The notes below the pieces were generated by a model. That model was not told the DNA's origin. It did no database searches and was given only the letters and a program-made list of their open reading frames with translations. A program made the position numbers and the translations under genes. From the NCBI GenBank assembly GCA_013298745.1, contig JAAFIT010000015.1:1-15393 (forward strand): 15,393 bases of DNA, read 5' to 3'. The DNA is from Sphingomonadales bacterium. Its GTDB lineage: Bacteria; Pseudomonadota; Alphaproteobacteria; Sphingomonadales; Sphingomonadaceae. Shown here in pieces: positions 1 to 9,785 of the stretch (within the stretch, counting starts at the first letter, position 1; each line of letters begins with the position of its first letter).

Positions 1-3644
<3,644 letters not shown>

Positions 3645-3716
3645 TCCGCGATCTGGGCAGCCAATTCGATTGCCCGAATCTGCGTTGCTGACTAGAGGAG
3701 GCGCATCCAGCTGAGG

Positions 3717-3785
3717 ATGCCGCCGCCTTGCCCATCGTCGCCTTTGCCTCCGATCATGCCGGCGTTGCCTTTAAGGCGATGCTGA
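3717..3785 (+). other. Possible short upstream frame overlapping the rpiB start
   Basis: A strong Shine-Dalgarno AGAGGAGG (3694-3701) is followed 15 bases later by ATG 3717, which opens a 22-codon Pro-rich frame that covers the rpiB TTG (3728) in another reading frame and stops at 3783-3785. It may be fortuitous or may limit rpiB initiation. Nothing suggests a functional peptide. Confidence 0.25.
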
Positions 3786-4180
3786 TCGAAGAGGCGCGCG
3801 GGCTGGGCCATCAGGTTATCGATCTTGGACCGAACAGCGAGGCATCGGTCGATTATCCCGATTATGGCGCCAGGCTCGCCGACGCCATCGCCGACGGACG
3901 GGCGAGCTTCGGCGTCGCCATCTGCGGCTCGGGCATCGGCATTTCGATCGCTGCCAACCGCAATCCGGCGGTGCGCGCCGCGCTGTGCACGTCGGGCCTG
4001 ATGGCGCGGCTGGCGCGGCAGCACAACGACGCCAATGTGCTGGCGCTCGGCAGCCGCATCATCGGGCCGGACACGGCACGCGATTGCCTTTCAGAGTTTC
4101 TGGCCGCCAGCTTCGCCGGTGGCCGCCATGCCGGGCGGGTTGCCAAATTGACCCCCGGATACGAGGAGAACCCCCAATGA
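3728..4180 (+). CDS. rpiB: Ribose-5-phosphate isomerase B
   Basis: Interconverts ribose 5-phosphate and ribulose 5-phosphate in the pentose phosphate pathway. The 150-residue RpiB/LacAB fold shows FASDHAG (Asp9, His10), catalytic Cys66 in ICGSGIGIS, and His99/Asn100 in RQHND. The start is an unusual TTG at 3728: there is no ATG or GTG in this frame between the in-frame stop at 3689 and that TTG, and the conserved N-terminus begins right after it. GAGGA at 3713-3717 gives about 10 bases of spacing. A stronger Shine-Dalgarno (AGAGGAGG, 3694-3701) precedes an out-of-frame ATG at 3717. The stop overlaps glyA as ATGA, so the two are translationally coupled. rpiB-glyA-nrdR is a common alphaproteobacterial operon. 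Confidence 0.95.
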   Translation: MPIVAFASDHAGVAFKAMLIEEARGLGHQVIDLGPNSEASVDYPDYGARLADAIADGRASFGVAICGSGIGISIAANRNPAVRAALCTSGLMARLARQHNDANVLALGSRIIGPDTARDCLSEFLAASFAGGRHAGRVAKLTPGYEENPQ

Positions 4181-5490
4181 GCAGCAACCCCGCCAGCGTC
4201 ACCGAGACGCTGCCAACCGGCTTTTTCGAAACGCATCTTGGCGCGGCCGATGTCGCCGTTGCCGCCGCGGTCGCCGCCGAGCTTGATCGCCAGCAAAATC
4301 AGATCGAGTTGATCGCATCGGAAAACATCGTCTCGCGCGCCGTTCTCGAAGCGCAAGGCTCGGTGTTCACCAACAAATATGCCGAAGGCTATCCGGGCAA
4401 GCGTTACTATCAGGGCTGCGCGCCGTCGGATGCGGTGGAAACCCTCGCCATCGATCGTGCCAAGGCGCTGTTCAATTGCGCCTACGCCAATGTCCAGCCG
4501 CATTCGGGTGCCCAGGCCAATGGCGCGGTGATGCTGGCGCTGGTCAAGCCCGGTGAGACGATCCTCGGCATGAGCCTTGATGCCGGCGGCCATCTCACCC
4601 ACGGCGCTGCCCCGTCGATGAGCGGCAAATGGTTCAACGCCGTCCAATATGGCGTGCGGCGTGAAGATCACCTGATCGATTATGACGAAGTCGAACGGCT
4701 GGCGAAGGAACATCGGCCGAAATTGATCATCGCCGGCGGCTCGGCCTATCCGCGCATCATCGATTTCGCCCGCTTCCGGGCGATCGCTGATAGCGTCGGC
4801 GCGCTGCTGCATGTCGATATGGCGCATTTCGCCGGGTTGGTCGCGGCCGGCATCCACCCGTCGCCGCTGCCCTTCGCCGATGTGGTGACGACGACGACGC
4901 ACAAGACGCTGCGCGGTCCGCGCGGCGGCATGATCCTGTCGAACAACGAAGCGTTGGGCAAGAAATTCAACTCGGCGGTGTTCCCCGGCATGCAGGGCGG
5001 CCCGTTGATGCACGTCATCGCCGCCAAGGCGGTGGCGTTCGGCGAAGCGCTGACGCCCGAGTTCAAGGATTATTCGGTGCGCATCGTCGCCAACGCCCAG
5101 ACGCTGGCGGCCAAGCTCAAGGAGCGTGGCTGCGCGGTCGTCGCCGGCGGCACCGACACGCATCTGGCGCTGATCGACCTGACGCCGAAGGGCATCACCG
5201 GCAAGGACGCCGATGAAGCGCTGGAGCGTGCCGGCATCACCTGCAACAAGAATGGCGTGCCCTTCGATCCGTTGCCGCCAACCAAGACCAGCGGCATCCG
5301 CGTCGGCTCGCCGGCCGGCACAACGCGCGGTTTCGGCCAGAGCGAATTCGCCGCGATCGGTGACATGATCGCCGATGTCCTCGACGGGCTTGCCGCCAAT
5401 GGCGAGCATGGCAACGACGCCGTTGAAAAGGCTGTGAACGTCCGGGTGCGGGCGCTGTGCGCGCGCTTCCCCATTTATCCCGCCGGCTGA
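4177..5490 (+). CDS. glyA: Serine hydroxymethyltransferase
   Basis: PLP enzyme that converts serine plus tetrahydrofolate to glycine plus 5,10-methylene-THF, the main one-carbon source for thymidylate and purines. At 437 residues it is full length. Landmarks are [11 protein letters not shown] (43-53), the [16 protein letters not shown] stretch (66-81), [14 protein letters not shown] (212-225) with PLP-contacting Asp214, and [16 protein letters not shown] (236-251) with Schiff-base Lys243. The ATG at 4177 is preferred over upstream in-frame codons because GAGGAGAA lies 7 bases upstream and it overlaps the rpiB stop as ATGA. Twelve bases separate it from the next gene. Confidence 0.98.
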   Translation: MSSNPASVTETLPTGFFETHLGAADVAVAAAVAAELDRQQNQIELIASENIVSRAVLEAQGSVFTNKYAEGYPGKRYYQGCAPSDAVETLAIDRAKALFNCAYANVQPHSGAQANGAVMLALVKPGETILGMSLDAGGHLTHGAAPSMSGKWFNAVQYGVRREDHLIDYDEVERLAKEHRPKLIIAGGSAYPRIIDFARFRAIADSVGALLHVDMAHFAGLVAAGIHPSPLPFADVVTTTTHKTLRGPRGGMILSNNEALGKKFNSAVFPGMQGGPLMHVIAAKAVAFGEALTPEFKDYSVRIVANAQTLAAKLKERGCAVVAGGTDTHLALIDLTPKGITGKDADEALERAGITCNKNGVPFDPLPPTKTSGIRVGSPAGTTRGFGQSEFAAIGDMIADVLDGLAANGEHGNDAVEKAVNVRVRALCARFPIYPAG

Positions 5491-5502
5491 AGGAGCGTTC
5501 CG

Positions 5503-5907
5503 ATGAGCGAAGGCAAACCTGAAGATTTCGCCGCCAAGGCCGAAAAGCTTGCTGCCGAGGCGCTCGACGCCGGCAAGAAGTTCGCCGAGACCGACACCGG
5601 CAAGAAGGTGGCCGATGCCACCGAAACCGCCTTCGCCACCGCCGAGGAAATGCGCAAGAAGGTCGTTGAAAGCGACCTCGGCAAGAAGGCATTGGAAAGC
5701 GATCTCGGCAAACAGGCGCTCGATCTCGCCGGCCAGGCCAATGAAAAGGCCAAGGCGTCGATCCCCAACCCGCTGATGCGGAATGTCGCCATTGGTGCTG
5801 CTGCCGGGGCCGTCGTGGCACTGCCGCTGCCGATTATCGGACCGATGCTCGGCGCAGTGCTGGGCGCTGGCATCGGCTATCTGCGTACGGTCACGAAGAA
5901 GCCCTGA
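5503..5907 (+). CDS. Small membrane-anchored protein of unknown function with internal repeats
   Basis: I do not recognise a functional family. The 134-residue product has a charged, helix-prone N-terminal region (about 1-85) rich in Lys, Glu and Ala, then a hydrophobic Gly/Ala/Leu/Pro segment (about 93-127) that could form one or two membrane passes. It ends in a basic tail (TKKP). The N-terminal region repeats a roughly ten-residue unit: [10 protein letters not shown] (29-38), [10 protein letters not shown] (56-65) and a third copy running on as SDLGKQALD (66-74), suggesting amphipathic helix repeats. There is no signal peptide. Start and reality are well supported: AGGAG lies 7 bases upstream of the ATG, glyA ends 12 bases before, and the stop overlaps nrdR (TGATG). 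Its place inside a folate/dNTP operon does not by itself reveal a role. Confidence 0.85.
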   Translation: MSEGKPEDFAAKAEKLAAEALDAGKKFAETDTGKKVADATETAFATAEEMRKKVVESDLGKKALESDLGKQALDLAGQANEKAKASIPNPLMRNVAIGAAAGAVVALPLPIIGPMLGAVLGAGIGYLRTVTKKP

Positions 5908-6386
5908 TGCGCTGCCCGTTTTGCGGACATGATGACAGCCAGGTGAAGGATTCGCGTCCCACCGAGGACGCCAGCGCCATTCGCCGCCGCCGCCAATGCC
6001 CGGCGTGCGGTGGCCGCTTCACCACCTTCGAACGCATCCAGTTGCGCGAAATGACCATCGTCAAGAAATCCGGCAAGCGCGAAGTCTTCGATCGCGACAA
6101 ACTCGCGCGCTCGATCGAGATCGCCTGCCGCAAGCGCCCGGTCGAGCCCGAGCGCATCGAGCGCATGGTCAATGGTGTCGTCCGCCGGCTCGAATCCACG
6201 GGTGACAGCGAGATCGAAGCCGATCGCGTCGGCGAAATGGTGATGGAAGGCCTGCAGGCGCTCGATCCGGTTGCCTTCATCCGCTTCGCCAGCGTCTATC
6301 AGGAATTCCGCGAAGCCCGCGACTTCGAAACCTTTGTCGCGGGGCTTTCGGCGCAGGTGGCCGGGTTACGCGGCGATTCCGAATGA
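5907..6386 (+). CDS. nrdR: Transcriptional repressor NrdR
   Basis: Zn- and ATP-dependent repressor of ribonucleotide reductase genes, acting at NrdR boxes. The 159-residue length is typical. The N-terminal zinc ribbon uses Cys3, Cys6, Cys31 and Cys34 ([11 protein letters not shown] and [13 protein letters not shown]). An ATP-cone domain follows from about residue 49 ([18 protein letters not shown]) to about 139. The ATG overlaps the stop of the preceding membrane-protein gene by one base (TGATG), implying coupled translation. Linkage to glyA fits dNTP and one-carbon supply. No NrdR-box pair was recognised in the window. Confidence 0.97.
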   Translation: MRCPFCGHDDSQVKDSRPTEDASAIRRRRQCPACGGRFTTFERIQLREMTIVKKSGKREVFDRDKLARSIEIACRKRPVEPERIERMVNGVVRRLESTGDSEIEADRVGEMVMEGLQALDPVAFIRFASVYQEFREARDFETFVAGLSAQVAGLRGDSE

Positions 6387-6400
6387 GGGGCCTCCGGCGG

Positions 6401-6419
6401 CTGGGGCCGACGGCCCCAG
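6401..6419. promoter_or_regulatory. Perfect 8-bp stem-loop between nrdR and trmJ
   Basis: CTGGGGCC, loop GAC, GGCCCCAG is a GC-only hairpin in the 55-bp gap. It is not followed by a T-tract (ACCCCATTTATT follows), so it is a poor intrinsic terminator. It may act as an attenuator or RNA-stability element, or be a copy of a dispersed intergenic palindrome. The preceding GAGGGGCCTC (6386-6395) is a second near-palindrome. Confidence 0.5.
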
Positions 6420-6441
6420 ACCCCATTTATTCGAGCAATCC

Positions 6442-7176
6442 ATGACCGCACCGGCTGTCATCCTTGTTCGTCCGCAATTGGGGGTCAACATCGGCGCTTG
6501 CGCGCGGGCGATGCTCAATTTCGGGCTGACCGATCTGCGCATTGTCGCGCCGCGCGATGGCTGGCCCAATCCCGATGCCGGGCCGGCCGCGTCCGGCGCC
6601 GATCAGGTGCTTGCCGAAGCACGCGTGTTCGATACGGTGGCCGACGCCTGCCAAGGGCTCGGGCTGATCTTCGCCACAACGATGCGCGAGCGTGATCTGA
6701 CCCGCCGTGTGGTGACGCCCGAAGGCGCAGCGCAGGAATTTCACGCGCTGGCCGGGCAGGGCGGGCTGATGTTCGGCCCCGAACGCACAGGATTGCTCAC
6801 CGAGGATCTGGCGGTGGCGCACGCCATCCTCACCATCCCGGTCAACCCCGATTTCGGCTCGTTGAACCTCGCGCAAGCCGTTGTGGTGACGGCCTATGAA
6901 TGGTTTCGCCAGGCGGCGGCGCGGCCTTCGGGCGCGCTCGTCAATTACGACGGCCCGGCGCCGCACGAAGAACTCGAGGGGCTAATCGGCGCCATCGACA
7001 AGCAATTGACCGCCAATGGCTATTTCAACCCGGTTCCCGGCCGCGCGGCGGCAACACGGCTGGTGATGCGCAATCTGTTCACCCGGCCGGAATTCACGGC
7101 TGGCGAGGTACGCACCCTGCGCGGGATCGTGCGGGGCCTGTCGCGCAAGCGTCACGGCGAGCCCGAACATGATTGA
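6442..7176 (+). CDS. trmJ: tRNA (cytidine/uridine-2'-O-)methyltransferase, TrmJ type
   Basis: SPOUT-class (TrmH family group 1) RNA methyltransferase, likely methylating the ribose of nucleotide 32 in tRNAs. The 244-residue length matches TrmJ. The three knotted-fold motifs are in order: VRPQLGVNIGACARAMLNFG (9-28, with Asn16 and catalytic-type Arg22), FGPERTGL (111-118) and IPVNPDFGSLNLAQA (132-146). The C-terminal helical tail includes NLFTRPEFTAGEVRTLRGI. The ATG at 6442 is chosen because the family N-terminus starts there; its Shine-Dalgarno is weak. It lies 55 bases after nrdR with a hairpin between, so it may be read through from the operon or partly attenuated. A related TrmH-type target is possible. 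Confidence 0.92.
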   Translation: MTAPAVILVRPQLGVNIGACARAMLNFGLTDLRIVAPRDGWPNPDAGPAASGADQVLAEARVFDTVADACQGLGLIFATTMRERDLTRRVVTPEGAAQEFHALAGQGGLMFGPERTGLLTEDLAVAHAILTIPVNPDFGSLNLAQAVVVTAYEWFRQAAARPSGALVNYDGPAPHEELEGLIGAIDKQLTANGYFNPVPGRAAATRLVMRNLFTRPEFTAGEVRTLRGIVRGLSRKRHGEPEHD

Positions 7177-7200
7177 GGCCGACGTCGCCGCCGGCCTCAA
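7173..7200. terminator. Stem-loop between convergent trmJ and ctrA, likely bidirectional terminator
   Basis: TTGAGGCCG, 10-base loop, CGGCCTCAA makes a perfect 9-bp stem that overlaps the trmJ stop codon. A second dyad, GTTCA-ACGC-TGAAC, follows at 7207-7220. The convergent gene arrangement makes a terminator role likely, although neither strand shows a strong T-run after the stem. Confidence 0.55.
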
Positions 7201-7228
7201 CCTCTAGTTCAACGCTGAACGCTTTCGC

Positions 7229-7927
7229 TCAGGCGACGTCGCGCTCCGGCTGCGGATCACGCAGCGAATAGCCGCGGCCCCAGACGGTTTCGATGCAGCC
7301 CGACGACGGTGCGCCGGCGGTCGCAAGCTTCTTGCGCAGCTTGCAGATGAAGACGTCGATGATCTTCAGTTCCGGCTCGTCGCGGCCACCATAAAGATGG
7401 GTGAGGAACATTTCCTTGGTCACCGTCATGCCCTTGCGGAGCGACAGCATCTCGAGGATCGCATATTCCTTGCCGGTCAACGACACGCGATGGCCATCGA
7501 CAGCGACGGTGCGCGCGGCGAGATCGATCGCCACCGGGCCGGTGACGATCACCGACTGGGCATGGCCCTGGCTGCGCCGCACCAGCGCATGCAGGCGGGC
7601 GAGCAGTTCGGCCTTTTCGAACGGCTTGGTGACATAATCATCGGCGCCGGCGCCAAAGCCCGTAACCTTGGTGCTGGTTTCGGCGTCGCCCGACAGGATG
7701 AGCACCGGGGTGCCGACGCGCAGCATCCGCAGCCGCTTCAGCACATCATGGCCGTGCAGATCGGGCAAGGTGAGATCGAGCAGGATGGCATCGAATTCAT
7801 AGGTGCGGGCAAATTCGAGAGCGGCTTCACCAGTGGCAGCAGTTTCATGTTCAAAACCGGCTTCGTCGAGCATCAATTCGACCGTGCGAGCCATGGCACG
7901 GTCGTCCTCGATGAGCAGAATGCGCAT
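7229..7927 (-). CDS. ctrA: Cell-cycle response regulator CtrA
   Basis: OmpR/PhoB-class response regulator that controls cell-cycle, division and flagellar genes in alphaproteobacteria. The receiver domain (1-120) has the acidic pocket Asp8/Asp9, phosphoacceptor Asp51 in LLDLTLPD, Ser79 and Lys101 (VTKPF). The winged-helix domain (about 125-222) contains the strongly CtrA-specific stretches [36 protein letters not shown] and [12 protein letters not shown], ending at [13 protein letters not shown]. At 232 residues it is the normal length. The ATG at 7927 is chosen because it starts MRILLIEDD and has GAGGAGA 8 bases upstream; longer in-frame extensions are not family-like. sciP lies immediately upstream on the same strand. 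The C-terminal tail is Arg/Asp-rich rather than the Leu-Ala-type degradation tail known from Caulobacter, though it still ends in VA. Confidence 0.97.
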   Translation of the reverse strand: MRILLIEDDRAMARTVELMLDEAGFEHETAATGEAALEFARTYEFDAILLDLTLPDLHGHDVLKRLRMLRVGTPVLILSGDAETSTKVTGFGAGADDYVTKPFEKAELLARLHALVRRSQGHAQSVIVTGPVAIDLAARTVAVDGHRVSLTGKEYAILEMLSLRKGMTVTKEMFLTHLYGGRDEPELKIIDVFICKLRKKLATAGAPSSGCIETVWGRGYSLRDPQPERDVA

Positions 7928-7942
7928 TACAATCGTCTCCTC

Positions 7943-7987
7943 GAGCAACAAAGCCTGATTTCGCTGACCCGAAATCCGGTGTTGCTC
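7943..7987 (-). promoter_or_regulatory. Long nested hairpin in the ctrA mRNA leader
   Basis: In the ctrA-sense strand, GAGCAAC (7987-7981) pairs with GTTGCTC (7949-7943). Inside it, CC pairs with GG, and GATTTCG (7976-7970) pairs with CGAAATC (7963-7957) around a 6-base loop GGTCAG. This gives about 16 base pairs with small internal loops. The stem base abuts the Shine-Dalgarno GAGGAGA (7942-7936). No U-tract follows, so it is not a terminator. The inner dyad could also be a protein operator. Confidence 0.6.
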
Positions 7988-8064
7988 TGCGCCATCTAGG
8001 ACCGTCTGGTCATAAAGGTAAAGACGCCTGCGATGAACACCTGTGAAAAGAGGGTGGATTGAGG

Positions 8065-8337
8065 TCACCGGGGTTTGTTTCCTTCAAAGATCGGCTTGTA
8101 GATCTGCACCCGCGTCACCCGAAGACCGGGAACACCAGCGAAATGTACTGCGCGTTCCCACAACCGTAGTTCGACGTCGCTGATCTGATAGCGGGCGCAC
8201 GCCTGTGCCCGGGTCAAGACACCGGCATCGATGGCAGCGAGGACGGCTGCCTTGCGGCGCGCCACCCATCGTTTGGTATCGGTTGGCGGCAGATTGGCGA
8301 TCGCTTCGCCATTTGCGGCGTTGATTTCCTCCATCAT
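8065..8337 (-). CDS. sciP: CtrA inhibitory protein SciP (DUF1153 family)
   Basis: Small helix-turn-helix protein. In Caulobacter it binds CtrA and/or DNA and blocks activation of CtrA target genes in swarmer cells. The 90-residue product carries the DUF1153 signature [20 protein letters not shown] (16-35), then [17 protein letters not shown] (37-53, helix-turn-helix), ELRLWERAV (56-64) and a closing [13 protein letters not shown] (68-80). The start at ATG 8337 has AAGGG 6-7 bases upstream and gives the family length; an in-frame GTG at 8379 would add 14 residues. It lies upstream of ctrA on the same strand with a 137-bp gap, so the inhibitor and its target are adjacent. A CtrA-box-like site lies 77 bases upstream of its start. 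Confidence 0.9.
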   Translation of the reverse strand: MMEEINAANGEAIANLPPTDTKRWVARRKAAVLAAIDAGVLTRAQACARYQISDVELRLWERAVHFAGVPGLRVTRVQIYKPIFEGNKPR

Positions 8338-8413
8338 CTCCACCCTTGCACCCAAAACACCCGCCCCAACCGTGTTCACGGCCGCGACGCGCAGGCGCTA
8401 AGCCGGGGCGTGG

Positions 8414-8428
8414 TTAACGCCGATTTAC
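8414..8428. promoter_or_regulatory. CtrA-box-like site between sciP and mnmA
   Basis: TTAA-CGCCGAT-TTAC matches the CtrA consensus TTAA-N7-TTAA at 7 of 8 positions with exact spacing. It lies in the divergent region between sciP and mnmA, 77 bases upstream of the sciP ATG. TTAA is very rare in this GC-rich window. CtrA control of sciP is known in Caulobacter; here it is inferred. Confidence 0.55.
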
Positions 8429-8509
8429 GCGCGCGTCGCAGCGTCATGCCTGGCAGGTGCGCCGCCGTGAGGACTTGACGTCGCGGCACTTCGCGCGGAT
8501 TGCGCCGCA

Positions 8510-9619
8510 ATGTCCCTTTCATCCCTTGCTGCCGTTCTGGCACCGCTTGCCGGCCGCCGCGTCGCCGTTGCCATGTCCGGCGGCGTCGATTCCTCGGTGG
8601 TGGCGGCGCTTGCGGCCGAAGCCGGCTGCGAAGTCGTCGGCGTCACGCTGCAACTCTATGACAATGGGGCGGCGGCCGCGCGGCCTGGCGCCTGCTGCGC
8701 GGGTGCCGATATTCGCGACGCGCGCGCCGTCGCCGACCGGCTGGGCATCGTTCACTATGTCATCGACATGGAGGCGCGCTTTCGCGCTGCGGTGATCGAC
8801 GCGTTTGTCGACAGCTATGCCCGCGGCCAGACGCCGGTGCCGTGCGTCGAATGCAACAAGACGGTGAAGTTCACCGATCTGCTCGAATTGGCGCAGGAGC
8901 TGGGCTGTGAAGCGCTGTTGACCGGCCACTATGTCCAGCGGCTCGATGGCCCCGACGGCCCGGAACTGCATCGTGGCGCTGATCCGGCCAAGGATCAGAG
9001 TTATTTCCTGTGGACAACGACAAAGGCGCAGCTGGCTTATCTGCGCTTTCCATTGGGCGGCCTCACCAAGCCGCAAGTGCGCGCTGAAGCGACGCGCTTC
9101 AGTCTGTCGGTTGCCGCAAAGCCCGACAGCCAGGATATCTGCTTTGTCGGTGGCGGCGATTATGCCGGGATTGTTGAAAAACTGCGTCCCGAACTGGCGA
9201 CACCGGGGGATATCGTCGATTCCGCCGGGCGTATCATCGGCCGTCACAATGGCATTCACCGCTTCACCGTCGGCCAGCGGCGCGGGCTGGATATCGGCGG
9301 CGCGCCTGAGCCACTTTATGTCATTGCCATCGACGCCGCGGCGAACCGGGTGGTGGCGGGGCCACGCGCCGCACTGGCCGTGGCGGCCGCGCGGGTCGAA
9401 GATGTCAACGCACTCGGCGAGCTTGACGGGCCCTTGATGGTCAAGGTGCGTTCGCTCGCGGCCCCCGCCGCGGGGCACTGGCAGGATGACGCGATTGTGT
9501 TTGAAACCCCGCTGCTCGGGGTAGCACCGGGCCAGGCGGCGGTTGCCTATCGCGGCAGCCGCGTGATCGCGGGCGCGACCATCGCCGCGACCACCCCGGC
9601 GCTGGCGTCGGTTTTCTGA
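8510..9619 (+). CDS. mnmA: tRNA-specific 2-thiouridylase MnmA
   Basis: ATP-dependent enzyme that installs sulfur at C2 of wobble uridine 34 in tRNA Lys, Glu and Gln. The 369-residue length matches E. coli MnmA. The PP-loop is [10 protein letters not shown] (21-30). The catalytic cysteines are Cys115 in [14 protein letters not shown] and Cys211 in [20 protein letters not shown] (138-144), KDQSYFLW (161-168) and [19 protein letters not shown] are also family hallmarks. The ATG at 8510 has only a weak GGA upstream. It is divergent from sciP and ends at a short tandem duplication. No direct link to the flagellar genes downstream; a 166-bp gap with its own promoter elements follows. Confidence 0.97.
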   Translation: MSLSSLAAVLAPLAGRRVAVAMSGGVDSSVVAALAAEAGCEVVGVTLQLYDNGAAAARPGACCAGADIRDARAVADRLGIVHYVIDMEARFRAAVIDAFVDSYARGQTPVPCVECNKTVKFTDLLELAQELGCEALLTGHYVQRLDGPDGPELHRGADPAKDQSYFLWTTTKAQLAYLRFPLGGLTKPQVRAEATRFSLSVAAKPDSQDICFVGGGDYAGIVEKLRPELATPGDIVDSAGRIIGRHNGIHRFTVGQRRGLDIGGAPEPLYVIAIDAAANRVVAGPRAALAVAAARVEDVNALGELDGPLMVKVRSLAAPAAGHWQDDAIVFETPLLGVAPGQAAVAYRGSRVIAGATIAATTPALASVF

Positions 9620-9663
9620 CACTGAGCGTCGGTTTTTTGACGCTGGGGCGTCATTGATTTGAC
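9605..9663 (+). repeat. Short tandem repeat duplicating the mnmA 3' end, with alternative hairpins
   Basis: GCGTCGGTTTTCTGACACTG (9605-9624, containing the mnmA stop) is followed at a 21-base step by GCGTCGGTTTTTTGACGCTG (9626-9645), 18 of 20 identical. A degenerate third unit keeps GCGTC (9648-9652) and TTTGAC (9658-9663). AGCGTC (9625-9630) can pair with GACGCT (9639-9644), or GACGC (9639-9643) with GCGTC (9648-9652); the two stems exclude each other. It may serve as a weak terminator. Confidence 0.6.
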
Positions 9664-9668
9664 AGCTT

Positions 9669-9697
9669 CTGGCGGCGCTCGACTGCGGTCGCGCCAG
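9669..9697. other. Inverted repeat upstream of the flagellar operon promoter
   Basis: CTGGCG (9669-9674) pairs perfectly with CGCCAG (9692-9697), with a minor GAC/GTC stem inside the 17-base interval. It lies 62-90 bases upstream of the sigma-54 -24 element, a position where activator sites often occur. It could equally be a terminator stem for mnmA, but no T-tract follows. Confidence 0.35.
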
Positions 9698-9735
9698 GAT
9701 CGATGCAAATCCGCCAAAAATTTCGCGAGACGGGC

Positions 9736-9750
9736 CTAACCATCTCATAA
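9736..9750. promoter_or_regulatory. CtrA-box-like site upstream of the flagellar operon
   Basis: CTAA-CCATCTC-ATAA fits TTAA-N7-TTAA at 3 of 4 positions in each half with exact 7-base spacing. The left half CTAACCAT matches 7 of 8 bases of the extended CtrA half-site TTAACCAT. It ends 9 bases before the sigma-54 -24 box. CtrA activation of early flagellar genes is well known in Caulobacter; binding here is inferred. Confidence 0.5.
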
Positions 9751-9758
9751 CGGCAGCT

Positions 9759-9774
9759 TGGCACGAAACTTGCT
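9759..9774 (+). promoter_or_regulatory. Sigma-54 (-24/-12) promoter of the flagellar operon
   Basis: TGGCACG-AAAC-TTGCT matches the sigma-54 consensus TGGCACG-N4-TTGCW at every specified base. The GC of the -12 element at 9772-9773 puts the transcription start near 9784-9786, next to the ATG at 9786 of the sigma-54 activator gene. The orientation fits the downstream flagellar operon. Confidence 0.88.
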
Positions 9775-9785
9775 GATTGATCAGC
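9772..9785. promoter_or_regulatory. 14-bp palindrome between the -12 box and the start codon
   Basis: GCTGAT-TG-ATCAGC is a perfect 6-bp inverted repeat that starts in the -12 GC and ends on the base before the ATG. Its position would let a bound protein block promoter melting. It could also be chance. No Shine-Dalgarno sequence is present in this interval. Confidence 0.4.

Noticed and set aside
3655..3675. GGGCA/TGCCC hairpin downstream of the hydrolase gene as a terminator
   Set aside because: Only 5 bp of stem with an 11-base loop and no T-tract; too weak to call.
3862..5409. Minus-strand 515-codon open frame opposite rpiB and glyA
   Set aside because: It is antisense to two clear enzymes and has His/Arg/Gly-rich low-complexity content typical of shadow frames.
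7229..8068. Longer ctrA starting at 8068
   Set aside because: The extra 47 residues are not CtrA-like and cover the leader hairpin; ATG 7927 begins the conserved MRILLIEDD and has a strong Shine-Dalgarno.
8475..8503. TTGACG at 8475-8480 as the -35 of an mnmA promoter
   Set aside because: At 17 bases' spacing the -10 candidate is GATTGC, a poor match, and it would start transcription at or inside the mnmA start codon region.
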